Below, piece by piece: positions 30,000 to 41,056 of a DNA stretch of 64,000 nucleotides. The stretch is taken from positions 744,001 through 808,000 of the forward strand of contig NW_024104447.1 of NCBI RefSeq assembly GCF_003945595.2. The letters are read 5' to 3'. Position 1 is the first letter of the stretch, and each line of letters begins with the position of its first letter. The position numbers and the translations under genes are program-made. The notes under the pieces were generated by a model. It searched no databases. It was not told where the DNA came from and saw only the letters and a list, made by a program, of their open reading frames with translations. The stretch is from Pipra filicauda (Eukaryota > Chordata > Aves > Passeriformes > Pipridae).

Positions 30000-30700
30000 T
30001 CTCTTCAGTCCGTCCCTCTCAAATCAAAATCCTCTTTAACCATTTTCTCACATAACCCGAAGAAACAATTTATAATTGTTTTAGTTTAATAAAGTTGGGG
30101 TTGGCTATCTGATTTGAACCAACCACGTACTTAAAAGAAGACAAATGCAAGTTTAGTAGGTCTGAATAATGTAAACCTGAGTTTGTTTTTCCCTTTAGGA
30201 GGGAACTTTTTAAGATTTAAGCAGCACAACATCTTCTTTGGACGTGCCCAAGTTATTTTTAATATATGACCCTAAGTTTTTGGCTTAATTTGGACGGAAA
30301 GTCTAAGCCATTTAGCAAGTATTTATAATCCAAGTTTTTAGTTCTTTCTGTTTAGTAAAAAGCACGTTGCCAACACTATTTTAAAAAACGAGTTCTTTGA
30401 ATGAAATTGCTGAGTTAAAAATTATATTGTTACAGGAACTTTCAGCCTACTTCTCTAAAGATTTAATTCATACATTCAGATCCAGGGGCTTCCAGCTGCA
30501 ATTTGTTTCCTTTCTTCTTGTGGTATTTATGTGATTAACACGCAGGTGGAAGTGTGACTTTTGCTTCTGTTTTCACTAAAATAAAAATTCCACTTCAACA
30601 AAATGCACAATTCAGTAAATATCAAGTATAAAACATGCTGGGAGAAGTTTGTATTTTCAATTCTCTCAATTTGTGTTTTAAGGTGTTTAATTTTTTTTCA
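30000..30700. promoter_or_regulatory. AT-rich segment, possible conserved noncoding element
   Basis: Low-GC, repeat-free sequence with homeodomain-like and E-box/ETS-like motifs, including CAGGTGGAAGTG near 30545. It is set between CR1 copies and lacks open frames. The call rests only on sequence character, as no alignment was possible. Confidence 0.3.
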
Positions 30701-30778
30701 GTATGGCAGTCAAAATTAAGAATTGTGTACATTGAAATAGCCTGGGATGAGAAATGTGTATGAATGTGATTTATTATT

Positions 30779-30900
30779 TCTTAAATTCATGGAATGGTTT
30801 GGGTTGAAAGGGACCTTAAAACTCATCCAGTTCCACCCCCTTCCACACCTTCCACTAGAGCAGGTTGCTCCAACCTGGCCTTGAACAGTTCCAGGGGTGT
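30779..30900 (-). mobile_element. CR1 LINE 3' fragment
   Basis: Minus-oriented copy: GGAATGGTTTGGGTTGAAAG, GGACCTTAAAACTCATCCAG and CCAACCTGGCCTTGAACAGT in plus-strand reading, with an internal deletion compared with other copies. It is followed by an AT-rich stretch with repeated AGTGTAATTA-like units to about 30985. Confidence 0.88.
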
Positions 30901-32399
30901 GAAGAGTATATTAAAGTGTAATTAAGCAATTAAGTGTAATTAATTGAAGTGTATTTAATTTCAGTGTAATTAGGTGTATGTAAATTGTCGGGTCACCCCC
31001 ACTGACTCACCAGCACCAGACTTGGCCGTTTTGCTGCTCTGAATTCTTTACATAAAGAACATTGCTGGAGTCATTACTGATGAATGTGAAGCTCAGTGGA
31101 ACAAACCACGGGTTAAGTGAGTTTTAGACAGAAAAAGACCTTTTAAGTGAAGCCCCGAGCAGCGGGAGCAGCAGAGGAGGAGGGCAATGGATGTGTTACT
31201 GTGTGCATGGGAGTCACACCCTCACCCAGACACAAACCCCGTGCAAGCTGCAGTAAGAACAACAGGAAATGGCCAGCGGTATTTATAGCATTATTGTGTT
31301 TATCCTGAAGTGATGTTTGCACAGATTATGATGGAGTTTTCGTGGGAGAGGACACAGCTTGTGTCAGCTGGAGCTGTGCAGTTCACCCCGTGTGCTCCCT
31401 GCCCAGCTCCCCCCGGCCCCCTCTGCCTTTCTCTGCCCCTTTGAGGCTTTGCTGTGCCAGGACTTCCCACCAGCCACCCCCACACGTTTGGCCCAAAACT
31501 GTTTCACCAGATTTGCAAATCCACGCTGAGATGTCAGGAGAAAAAACCAAACCCTCACACACCAGAGGTCCTGCATTTCTGCAAAATGCACTCCCTGCTG
31601 CAACTGGACAAACGTTCTTCTCATATTTTGGGTCATGTTAGCAAAGAAATTGATGACTCCAAAAGCCTTTTTTCAGAACCCAGGGCTCACTCTTCAAGAC
31701 AGGAATGTCCTTCCCCGAGATTCTTTTTGGGAATCATTTCCATGTCCTTTATTTTCAGGTAGGGTATTGAAATACCTTCCCATTTACCTGTTTTTCCCAG
31801 GGAGGCATTCAACAGAAAGGAATGATTTTCATGGACAGATCATCTCCATATCCCCAGCCTCAACTCTGCCATCTCTCTCTGATTTGAACACGTAAAGAGA
31901 CTTTTTCTAATTCATTTCCATTGTCTAAATTTCCTTGAAGATGAAGAAAAATCCCAAATATGAGAGAGGACATAGATAGTCTAACAACTGAGTATCTCTG
32001 TGGGGTAAAGAGCCCTCCACCCACTCACACAACCTGTTGGAGCACATTTCCATCTCTCAGAGCAGTCTATCTCAGCCAGAGAACATTAAAATAATAATGA
32101 TAAAGAGTGTAACTCAAGAAGCAAAGGATCTGCTATTACTTCATCGTCAGAACAGTTATTTCTTATCTTAGTCACATCTCCTGAGGTTTGTTCAGCCCAT
32201 GAACGTTCAGCTCATTTCTCTGTTTACACCCCACGGTATCTGAAAACCTTGATTAAAAGCAATCAGAAGAATCCATCATATGACACTGAGGCCATTTACA
32301 GCCTGTGACAGTTATTAGCAAATGGTAACCTTTCCTTTGAGAAAACAGAAGGAAATCCTGCTTTAATTTAAGCTTTCAAACACCATCCCTCTCTATCTC

Positions 32400-32860
32400 T
32401 GCAGCAAATCAGAGCATCTCCACGATGCCATTGTTTGCAAATACAATAAGCCCCGAGTTTGTGTGTTTAAAAAACAAACAGCACGAGAAAAGCCTCAGGA
32501 AGTGGCTGTGAATGGGAGCAGCGCTGCAGCCCGGGAAGGCCGCATTAATTACTGCAATTGAGCCAATGCCCCGGCAGAGCTCGCCCTGCAAATCATTAGT
32601 GCTTCTATTAGCGCTTCATTATGGCTGTGCCGATCGAGACCAGCTTCCCCGCGCTAATTTGCATCTCATTCTGACAGGTGCTGGTCCAGGTGTCCTATTG
32701 TCGTTGGGAATTAATAAACATGATTCAGCCCCCCCTTCCTTTTATCGTCCGTGTGATAGAGGGAATAATAGAAACGGAGTGGGCTGGGAGAGGGGGGCAA
32801 AACGACATCTCCGAGCTCATGTCCCGGGAAGGCTTTTCCTGGGGGTTTGCCAGGTTTAAT
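32400..32860. promoter_or_regulatory. candidate conserved enhancer-like element in intron 1
   Basis: Repeat-free stretch dense in POU and homeodomain-type motifs: TTTGCAAAT near 32433, GCATTAATTACTGCAATTG near 32540, GCAAATCATTAG near 32588, and a perfect octamer ATTTGCAT at 32657-32664 within GCTAATTTGCATCTCATT. It has the look of vertebrate conserved noncoding elements and has no coding potential. Conservation is inferred, not measured. Confidence 0.45.
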
Positions 32861-33686
32861 TTTCAAATGCTGGGCTCTCACACTGCTCCCTCTCCATCCC
32901 CTACCTGGCAGATCGCTCCCACCCCTCCCTGGGGTGAGGCAGGGCTGAAGCTGGCACAGGGCACTTCAGGAGGGTTCCTTTCTCCATCAAACTGAAGGGG
33001 CACAAGCCACCCCCCCCGGCTCTTTCTGGTTTGCCCAGCCCTGCTCCAGGCTATAAACCTCCTTGGATGTCCTTGGCACAGTCATTGTGCATCCTTGACT
33101 CTGCTGGTGTCTCAGATTCTACCTGACCCTTCCTTGACAGTTCATCATCACAGCCTAAAATTAGACCCCTAAAGCCATCCTGTTGTTGTTTTTCACTTTT
33201 TATTAATTAAAGATGATGATCATCAGTAGGATGCACACAGCAAGCAAGGAAGGGCTTTGTTTTACAGCCCGCTGCTTTAATTGAATATAGTCTTAATTAA
33301 ACATGGAATTGTATTTACAGCAGGATTTTTAATCTTTGTTAGGATCTAATTTCTCACTCTTCCCTGCAATCCTTAGAAACTCACATTTATTAGACAAATA
33401 CTGATATTCTTATGTAATTAGAATGAAATTCAGACTTTCCAGATGAAGCCCAAGCGCCACAAGAGCTGGGCCCAGCAAAGCCATATCACCCAACATTCCC
33501 CTTCCCGTCCCACAGCAGTGGATTGACCCCACACTGTCCCGTTTCTTGCTTCCCTTTCATACCCTGACTTCTCAAAGCCTCTCTGGCCATGTGGTGTCCA
33601 GACCCAAAGGGCTCTGCCACGTGCACTGTGTCACACAGGGTGTTTGTTGTGAGCCCAGCCTGGTGACACGAGCAGTCCCTGCAGAG

Positions 33687-33778
33687 GCAGCTCCCAGTTC
33701 ACAGCTCCCAGTTTACAGCTCCCAGTTTACAGTTCCCAGCTCCCAGTTCACAGCTCCCAGTTCCCAGCTCACAGCTCA
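33687..33778. repeat. approximately 14-bp tandem repeat
   Basis: About six imperfect copies of a CAGCTCCCAGTTTA-like unit with CAGTTCA and CAGTTCC variants. Confidence 0.9.
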
Positions 33779-34033
33779 CCTGCCTGGCTGTTCCCACCCA
33801 CCCGAGGACTCTTCCCAGCTCCTCACATTCCTGAGGGCTCCTCTGGCACAGAGGAGATGCATTTAAGCCTTTTATCAGGGCTGCCCTCTTTGCCTTTGGG
33901 GGGGTGCAGAAGCTTCATCAAATCTGCAATATCATTTTCAAATGAAAATGCAGGAGGCAAAGCCCAGGCTGTCTTCATGGAATGAAGGGACCAATTGAAG
34001 CTCCAGATGTTTGTGTGCAAGGAATGGATCTGA

Positions 34034-34238
34034 ATCAGAGAATCCCAGAACATGCTGAGCTGGAAGGACTATCCAGTCCAACTCCTGGCCCTGCACAGAC
34101 ACCCCAACAACCCCACCCTGGCCATCAGAGCATTGTCCAAACAGTCCTGGAGCTCTGGCAGCCTTGGGGCTGTGCCCACTGCCCTGGGGAGCCTGGGCAG
34201 TGCCCAACCACCCTCTGGGGGAAGAACCTTTTCCTGAT
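34034..34238 (-). mobile_element. CR1 LINE 3' fragment (left of a pair)
   Basis: Minus-oriented CR1 end: AGAATCCCAGAACATGCTGA, GCTGGAAGGACTATCCAGTC, CACCCCAACAACCCCACCCT and CCCTCTGGGGGAAGAACCTT in plus-strand reading. It stops at TTCCTGAT, exactly where the next CR1 begins. Confidence 0.92.
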
Positions 34239-34239
34239 C

Positions 34240-34817
34240 GTAGAATCAGGGAATCAACTGGGTTGGAAAAGACCTCCGAGATCATCCAGTCCAACCCTTG
34301 ATCCAACCCCGCCGTGGTTCCCAGCCCATGGCACTGATGCCACATCCAGTCTCACCTTCAACACCTCCAGGGATGGAGAATCCACCCCTTCCCTGCCCAG
34401 CCCATTCCAATGGCTGAGCACCCTCTCTGGAAAGAATTTCTTCCCAATATCCAACCTAAACCTCCCCTGGCACAGCTGAAGACCCAGCCCTCTTGTCCTA
34501 CTGCTGGTTCCTGGGAGAAGAGCCCGACCCCCCCTGGCTCCCCCCTCCTGGCAGGGAGTTGCAGAGTCAGGAGGTCTCGCCTGAGCCTCCTCTTCTCCAG
34601 GCTGAGCCCCCCCAGCTCCCTCAGCCTCTCCTCACAGCACTTGTGCTCCAGTCCCTTCCCCAGCCTCGTTGCTCTTCTCTGGCCCTGCTCCAGCCCCTCC
34701 ATGTCCTTCCTGAGCTGAGGGCCCAGAGCTGGACACAGCACTCCAGGGGTGGCCTCACCAGCGCTCAGTCCAGGGCAGGAATCCCTGCCCTGCTCCTGCT
34801 GCCACACTCTTCCTGAT
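34240..34817 (-). mobile_element. CR1 LINE fragment, about 580 bp (right of a pair)
   Basis: Second minus-oriented CR1: GAATCAACTGGGTTGGAAAA, GACCTCCGAGATCATCCAGT, CTCTGGAAAGAATTTCTTCC, CCTCTTCTCCAGGCTGAGCC and GACACAGCACTCCAGGGGTG in plus-strand reading. TTCCTGAT occurs at both sides (34231-34238 and 34810-34817), which could be a target duplication or shared element sequence. Open frames of up to 173 codons here are shadows. Confidence 0.93.
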
Positions 34818-35050
34818 ATTCCTAGAAATTCATTCTCCCTCACCCTCACTGCACTGAGATATGACCAGAGAGAGAACACCTGGACTCCACAGGACTTTTC
34901 TCAGCTCCTGCACTGACAAGGCCTTTTGTGCCTTGGCCGAGTAAGATCAGGAGCATTTTTCTAAAACACCCTGATTTGGGCCCAGAGGAGCAGGCAGTGA
35001 CCATGGCAGGAGCCCAGCTCTCCTGTGCTTCAGGTTGTCTGGCTGGCTTA

Positions 35051-35810
35051 ACTTTTTATTTACCTTCTGCATCTTTTTCTATAGCTTGTGTATATTTTTA
35101 TTTACCTTGTGCATCTTTTTATTTACCTTTTGCACATTTTTATTTACCTTGTGCATCTTCTATGCACCTTCTGCACTTTTTATTTACCTTCTGCATTCTT
35201 TTTCTATAATTTGTGCATCTTTTATCTTCTGCATCTTTTTATTTATCTTTTGCATCCTTTTTATAGAACTCGTACATCCTTTTATTTACCTTCTGCATAT
35301 TTTTATGTAACTTGTGTATATTTTTATTTACCTTGTACATCTTTTTGTTTAGCTTGTGCATCTTCTATACACTTCCTGCATCTTTTTATTTACCTTCTGC
35401 ATCTTTTTATTTACCTTGTGTATCCTTTTTATAGAATTTGTTCATCTTTTTATTTACCTTTGCATCTTTTTATATAACTTGTGTCTATTTTTATTTACCT
35501 TCTGCATCTCTTTGTTTAGCTTGTGCATCTTCTATACACTTTCTGCACCCTTTTATTCACTTTCTGCATCTTTTTATTTACCTTGTGCATCCTTTTTATA
35601 AAACTTGTTCATCTTTTCATTTACCTTCTGCATCTCCTTGTTTAGCTTGTGTGTCCTCCATACACCTTCTGCATCTTTTTATTTACCTTGAGCATCCTTT
35701 TTATAGAACTTGTTCATTTTTTATTTACCTTCTGCACCTTTTTATGCAACTTGTACATCTTTTTATATAACTCGGGCATCTTTTTATTTACCTCGTGCAT
35801 CCTTTTTATT
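35051..35810. repeat. approximately 21-bp AT-rich minisatellite, about 760 bp
   Basis: About 35 imperfect copies of a unit like GCATCTTTTTATTTACCTTCT. Fifteen contain an exact TTTATTTACC. On the FLI1 sense strand this reads GGTAAATAAA, combining a splice-donor-like GTAAAT with a poly(A) hexamer AATAAA. Frames stay open because the period is near 21; the apparent FIYLLH/FIYLVH proteins are not real genes. Confidence 0.96.
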
Positions 35811-37684
35811 CCGATGAGTAAAAAGCCGCCTCTGGCACCCACGCCCAGGGTTTCCACTCCCGCACCGCCCCCGTGCCCAACCTCCGGAGCTCCGCGGAGC
35901 AGGGGGAGGGCTCTGAGCTTGCTCAGAAAGGAACACTCATTTTAACAGCATTTTGTCGCCCCTTTGTCCTTCAAGGCTCAGCTCTCAGCGCCCGGCACTC
36001 GCTCCGGGAGAGCGGGAGCGGACAAAGGGAACAGCCCCGGCCGCGCTCCCGACCCGGCGGGTGCGTGCGGAACAGCTCCCGCTCCTCCGGGCATTCAGAG
36101 ACGAGAGCTGCTCCTTGTTGGCGCAGCCTCCAATGACAATTTGCCTGCCACGTCCCCGGCTGTGACCTGGGAGCAGATTTGCACCTGTCCCACAGCCCCC
36201 GATCCCGCAATGCCAGCGCTGAGAGCGCGGGGTCAGCCCGGCACGGGGAGCTGTGCCCGCTCCTGCTGCTCGCACCCTGCCCATCAGCCCGTCAGAGCAG
36301 CCTTTGCTCTGCTTCCCTGGCACCTTCCACACCTTCCTGCTCAGGAGGAGCAGCCAGAGCCAACGTGAGCCTTGGCTGTTCGATTGTCAGGGCTGGAGAT
36401 GGAGCAGTGCTGGACTGAGCTGGCAGTGCCGCTGCCCTCCCGTGGGATTCCCCCCTCCCTGCTCAGGCTGAGGGGCTGGGGCTGCACCAGCTCAGCACAA
36501 GGTGTCTCGTGAGGTTCCTGTTAATGCAGCCGGTTGGGGTTGTAGAGGATGCACAGCAGAGCCTGTTTCTTTCTGTGTTTCATAAGTACCAGAACAATTT
36601 ATATCCTACAAATAGCTTCTTTCCTGGTTGCAAAACCCCAACTCTTCGTCCAGCTGCTTTGGACCTGATTTCAGGGCGATTTTCTTCTGGCATTTTAGGC
36701 ACCTATACATTCCTTATCCAGGGCTTACAAAGCTCTTTGTGGAGATTTGTCAGCGTTCAGCCTCACCTCAGAGGAGCATTACCCATTATTATTTTACGAT
36801 TAGGAAAATCAAGGCACAGAAACCAGTTTGCTCAGGGTTTCTGGGTGAGGAGGAGGAGGATTAAAGACTCCACTTACAGGGTTTCATTCTTCACAAAGTC
36901 TACAGTTTTGGCAAGAGGGACATGTGAGCTGATTGTTATCTGCTGAGCAGAGATACCAGAGGGCAGATCTCTCCTCTTTATCTTCTCACTAAATAATAGA
37001 TGCCTGACTATCATCTTAGATGCTAAGAAAGCTTTGTTACAGATAGTGTCAGTTTTCTGAACATGTTTCTGAACGTGTTTCTCTTCTAGAAATCTCCTTA
37101 TCTACATAACCCATTAACTGAGTCATAACAAAGAGTGAATAACCAAGTGCACATCTTGGACACAATTCCTGGGGAAATACTCCACCACCTGACTCAGGAT
37201 GAGTAAACTTCAAGCTGTCCCTGGATGAACACACTCTGGGGGATGGCTCCTATTCCAAACAGCTGAAGGACTCTAGGAAAGAGATAAATAGGGAATGACC
37301 AGTCCTGCCTGAGAGTTCATTGGCTTCTTGAGGCTGGAAAGAAAGTCACTGTCAGAGCCAAGAATGGAAGTCAAGTGTCCTGGATCATGATCTCATGTTT
37401 TAAGCACAACATGCCATTTTTGGTTTTTGGGGGTTTTTTGTTACTCTTACAGCAAAACTATCCCTTGTAGGACTCCCCCTGGGGTGGGAGCTGGGCATCC
37501 TGCCCCCCTTTAGCAGTGCTTAGCAGTGACATATCATCCACCCAGGCAGGAATGGAGCTCCATGAATCCATATCCCTGCAGAACTGGGTGTAGTCACAGG
37601 GAGATTCAGAGGAAACACAAGAGCCAAGGACTTGTCCCACAAAATGACTTTCGAAGAAAGAAAACTGGAGAGGGACTTTTGACA

Positions 37685-37964
37685 AGGGCATGGGGCGATA
37701 GTTGAAGGGGGAATGGCTTCCCACTGCCAGAGGCAGGGTTAGGTGGGATGTTGGGAAGGAATTCTTGGCTGTGAGGGTGGTGAGGCCCTGGCACAGGTTG
37801 CCCAGAGAAGCTGTGGCTGCCCCATCCCTGGAAGTGTCCAAGGCCAGGTTGGAGGGGCTTGGAGCAACCTGGGCTGGTGGAAGGTGTCCCTGCCCATGGC
37901 AGGGGGTGGAATGAGATGATCTCTGAGGTCCTTTCCAACCCAAACCATCCTGTGACTCTGTGAT
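37685..37964 (+). mobile_element. CR1 LINE 3' fragment
   Basis: Plus-oriented copy: GGAATGGCTTCCCACTGCCA, GGGAAGGAATTCTTGGCTGT, GCACAGGTTGCCCAGAGAAG and CTTTCCAACCCAAACCATCC, ending in short octamers (TGTGACTCTGTGAT). Confidence 0.93.
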
Positions 37965-40844
37965 ATATAGAAAATCAGCACTGCCTGAGACAGATCCATT
38001 TTTCAACTGTTTGTTTAACTCCACCAGTTTAACCTGCAATTTATACAGGGCAAGAGCACAACCACCCTCCTTTTACCCCCTGCAGCTGATGAACTCCAAA
38101 GCCCTTTGTTCACTCAGCATCTTGCACATTCACTGAGCCCTGTGGGGACAAAGCTGTGCCCACACCACCTGTACCAGACACTCTGAACTCTGAGCTCACT
38201 GTACCTGCACCACACACTCAGGTGCAGTTGGAGGAGCCTTGGGAAGGCACATCTGGAGACAGATGTGGAATCAGAGAGAGGTTCTCGTGTGAAAACAGCA
38301 CACACCTTCCTCCTGAGGAGGTTCATCTCAGCAAGGGAGGGCTGTCCTTGCAAAGCTGAGTCCTTGGGCCCTGCAAATAGCTGTGGTCATTACCTGGGTA
38401 AGGAAGGACCTGGGAAGCACTTGGGAGAATGGTTTGTCAGGATTGGAGGATTTCTTTCCACAGCCTACTCTCTTTGTGCTCCTTTGCTCCCCTACCCTGT
38501 TCCCTGCATGTTTTCCCCCCACGCTGGTGCCCACACACCTTCCCCAGCACACACTTCCCTGGGCACCTCAGCTCCTCCAGGCTGGCACAGAACAGCACAT
38601 GGGGAGCAAAGTGCTGCTCACAAGGTAGAGTTTCTGTGGCTTAGGGTTATGGTGATTAATGAATCCTTTTCTATTTTTGGAAGGCTGCAGCTGGTAGTTT
38701 TGAAACCACCGAGCTGCAAAAGGGTAAGGAGTGGATGGAAGGAAGGGACAACCAGAGCAGGGCCTGGTTGCTAGTTTTTAAACTAGCAGCACTGGCTGCT
38801 AGTTTTTAAAACACATAAAAGTTTGGCTTATGTAAGAAGCCATCTGGTATTTGGGCCCAGTTGAAGTTTTGGCTCTGTGTGTGTGCTCTGAGTGTGAATC
38901 AATGGAGCAGCTCCACAGGCACGTACTCTGCTGGCCTCTTTCACCAGGGCACTGCTGCAAAACTGCCAAACTGCTGCACTTCACACCCTTCCTGCTCCTC
39001 TGGACAGCTCAGAATGGTCCTTGGGCTAAGGGAAAAATTCCTGCAGTTCTCCAAACCCGCATTACAAAGATGTGCAAGACCCAAAGGTTGGTAACTACAC
39101 CCACACCTCAGGAACATGGGGGAAGGTTGGGGAGGGTTAATAAAGAACAGAATGGCAGGAACTGGGTGTCTGTCTGTTCATGCCATGGCACTGCAGGTCA
39201 TGCCTGCACTGAGGTCACTGTCCCTGCTGCTGCTGAACAGAGCCAGAGTCATTCCCAACGGACAGAGAGGGAAGGGAGGAGTTACTCCTGTGGGTGAGAA
39301 ACTGGAGCCCAGAGAGGTGAAGTGCCTGATCTCATACGGTGCCAGAACAGCTGACTGAACCAGTCTGAGACAAAGACTGGAGTGAATTAACCTCTCACAG
39401 ATTTTTCTGACTCACCAGAAGTTAAAAAACCCAAAGCATCCCAATGCTGGGATTGCATCAGGGAGGGATCTTCCAGTGTGTGCTAATGCCAAGCACTGAG
39501 AACAGCCTGTGCCACTCCAGTGGAATGTGCCAAAGGGCAAATTCCCATGGAAGCAGGTGCATCTGAGGGCTAAGGAATAACCAAGAGGAGGAGGGTGTGA
39601 AGGAGAGTAGAAGATTTGTGTTTATCCCCACAAAACAAAGGGTGAGGGATGGCAGTGGTCTGTAAGTACACCGGGGATGTAAGGTCAGGCAAGGGAAAGT
39701 GCTGCTGAGGCCAGTAGTGCTGGCATGAGAAAGGTATGAATCAGGCATGAGCAAATGTCAGCCCAAAATCAGAAGAAAGTATCCAAACCTCAGAAAAAAG
39801 AAGTTTCAGAAGGCCTTTGCAATGGGGAGCAGTGGGGGTGGGAAGAAAATCCATCCTTTACAGAAACCTTGGAGATTTTGGGAAGGCAATGACAGTGCGT
39901 GGTCATGTCTGACAGCAGACATGGAGCCCAAGAACTGCTCCCACTCTGGAGTTCAAATTAAGTGCCATAACCTCTCTTCACTGCTCAGGAATTTTGAAGA
40001 AGACTCTCTTGTTACACAGACTCCTCAGCACAGCAGAGCCCACGCTGGCCTCCAGGCACTGCTGGAGCACAAATAACTCGTAACACTAACGATCAACCAT
40101 AATTACATCCTTCCTGAGGCACAGATGACATATGGGAATACCAAAACTGAGGAGCAGGGAGCTAACTGCAAGCTTATTCCATCCATTAGTGACCACCCCG
40201 TGTTCTGTGAGGATGAGAACACGTCTGCTCTGGGACACTGTGGTGCAAATCCAGAGGATTTATAGCAGGCAAGCTTGAACTTCAAGGCATTGCTTTCCCT
40301 TCCTAAAGGGAAGGAACTCCAGCCCTTTGTTGAAAGCTTTGCCTGCTGCTCTGGAAGTGCTGTGAAGGGAAAGGATTCCTGTAGCTGTGGAACTGGGTTT
40401 GGGATGCCCTGTGGAACCCAGCAAGGGGGACAGAGCCCGGTGTCATCTGTAGCACTGACAGGGTGTCCCAGGCAGGAGTGTGTTGGGACTCAGAGTTAAA
40501 CATGGATATGCACTTTTCCTACCAAAAAAGGGTCATATAGGGATGCATATTGGGTAACTGTTTTACACAGCCTTCCATAAAAGTGTTAAGTTACCCAAAT
40601 GATGTCTTCTAGATTAAATGGATTAGGCAGTGGTAGAATTGAGACTGAACTTGATTGTTCAAACAATTTGCTTACCAACTGCTTACGATTGCCATGTCCT
40701 TCTTATCGTGTTCTTGGTGTTCACTTGTCATTTAAATAGTGGCTCGTTGCTGCTTCTCTGGGCAGTGGGAAAGCTTGAAGTCCTATTTCTCACTACAGAA
40801 ATACTTTTTGTCCTATACTCAGTCTTAGCTTCTTCCTATCTTTC

Positions 40845-41056
40845 TTCCCCCAGAGGCTGGTTGGGCACTGCCCAGGCTCCCCAGGGCAGTGGGCACAGCC
40901 CCAAGGCTGCCAGAGCTCCAGGAGGGTTTGGATGATGCTCTCAGGCCTGTGATGGGACTCTTGGGGCTGGGCCTGTGCAGGGCCAGGAGCTGGACTCGAT
41001 GATCCTTGTGGGTCCCTTCCAGCTCAGCGTATTCTGGGATTCTGTAATTCTGTAAA
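40845..41056 (+). mobile_element. CR1 LINE 3' fragment
   Basis: Plus-oriented copy: CCCAGAGGCTGGTTGGGCAC, CCAGAGCTCCAGGAGGGTTT, GGAGCTGGACTCGATGATCC and GGGTCCCTTCCAGCTCAGCG, then ATTCTGGGATTCTGTAATTC octamers. It is of the same type as the 34034-34238 copy but in the opposite orientation. Confidence 0.93.

Noticed and set aside
34358..34879. 173-codon minus-strand frame
   Set aside because: It is inside the larger CR1 copy, in its 3' noncoding part; no reverse transcriptase motif is present.
35035..35770. Frames resembling Phe/Leu/Tyr-rich membrane proteins
   Set aside because: They are translations of the AT-rich 21-bp array in all three plus frames, with no start context or domain.
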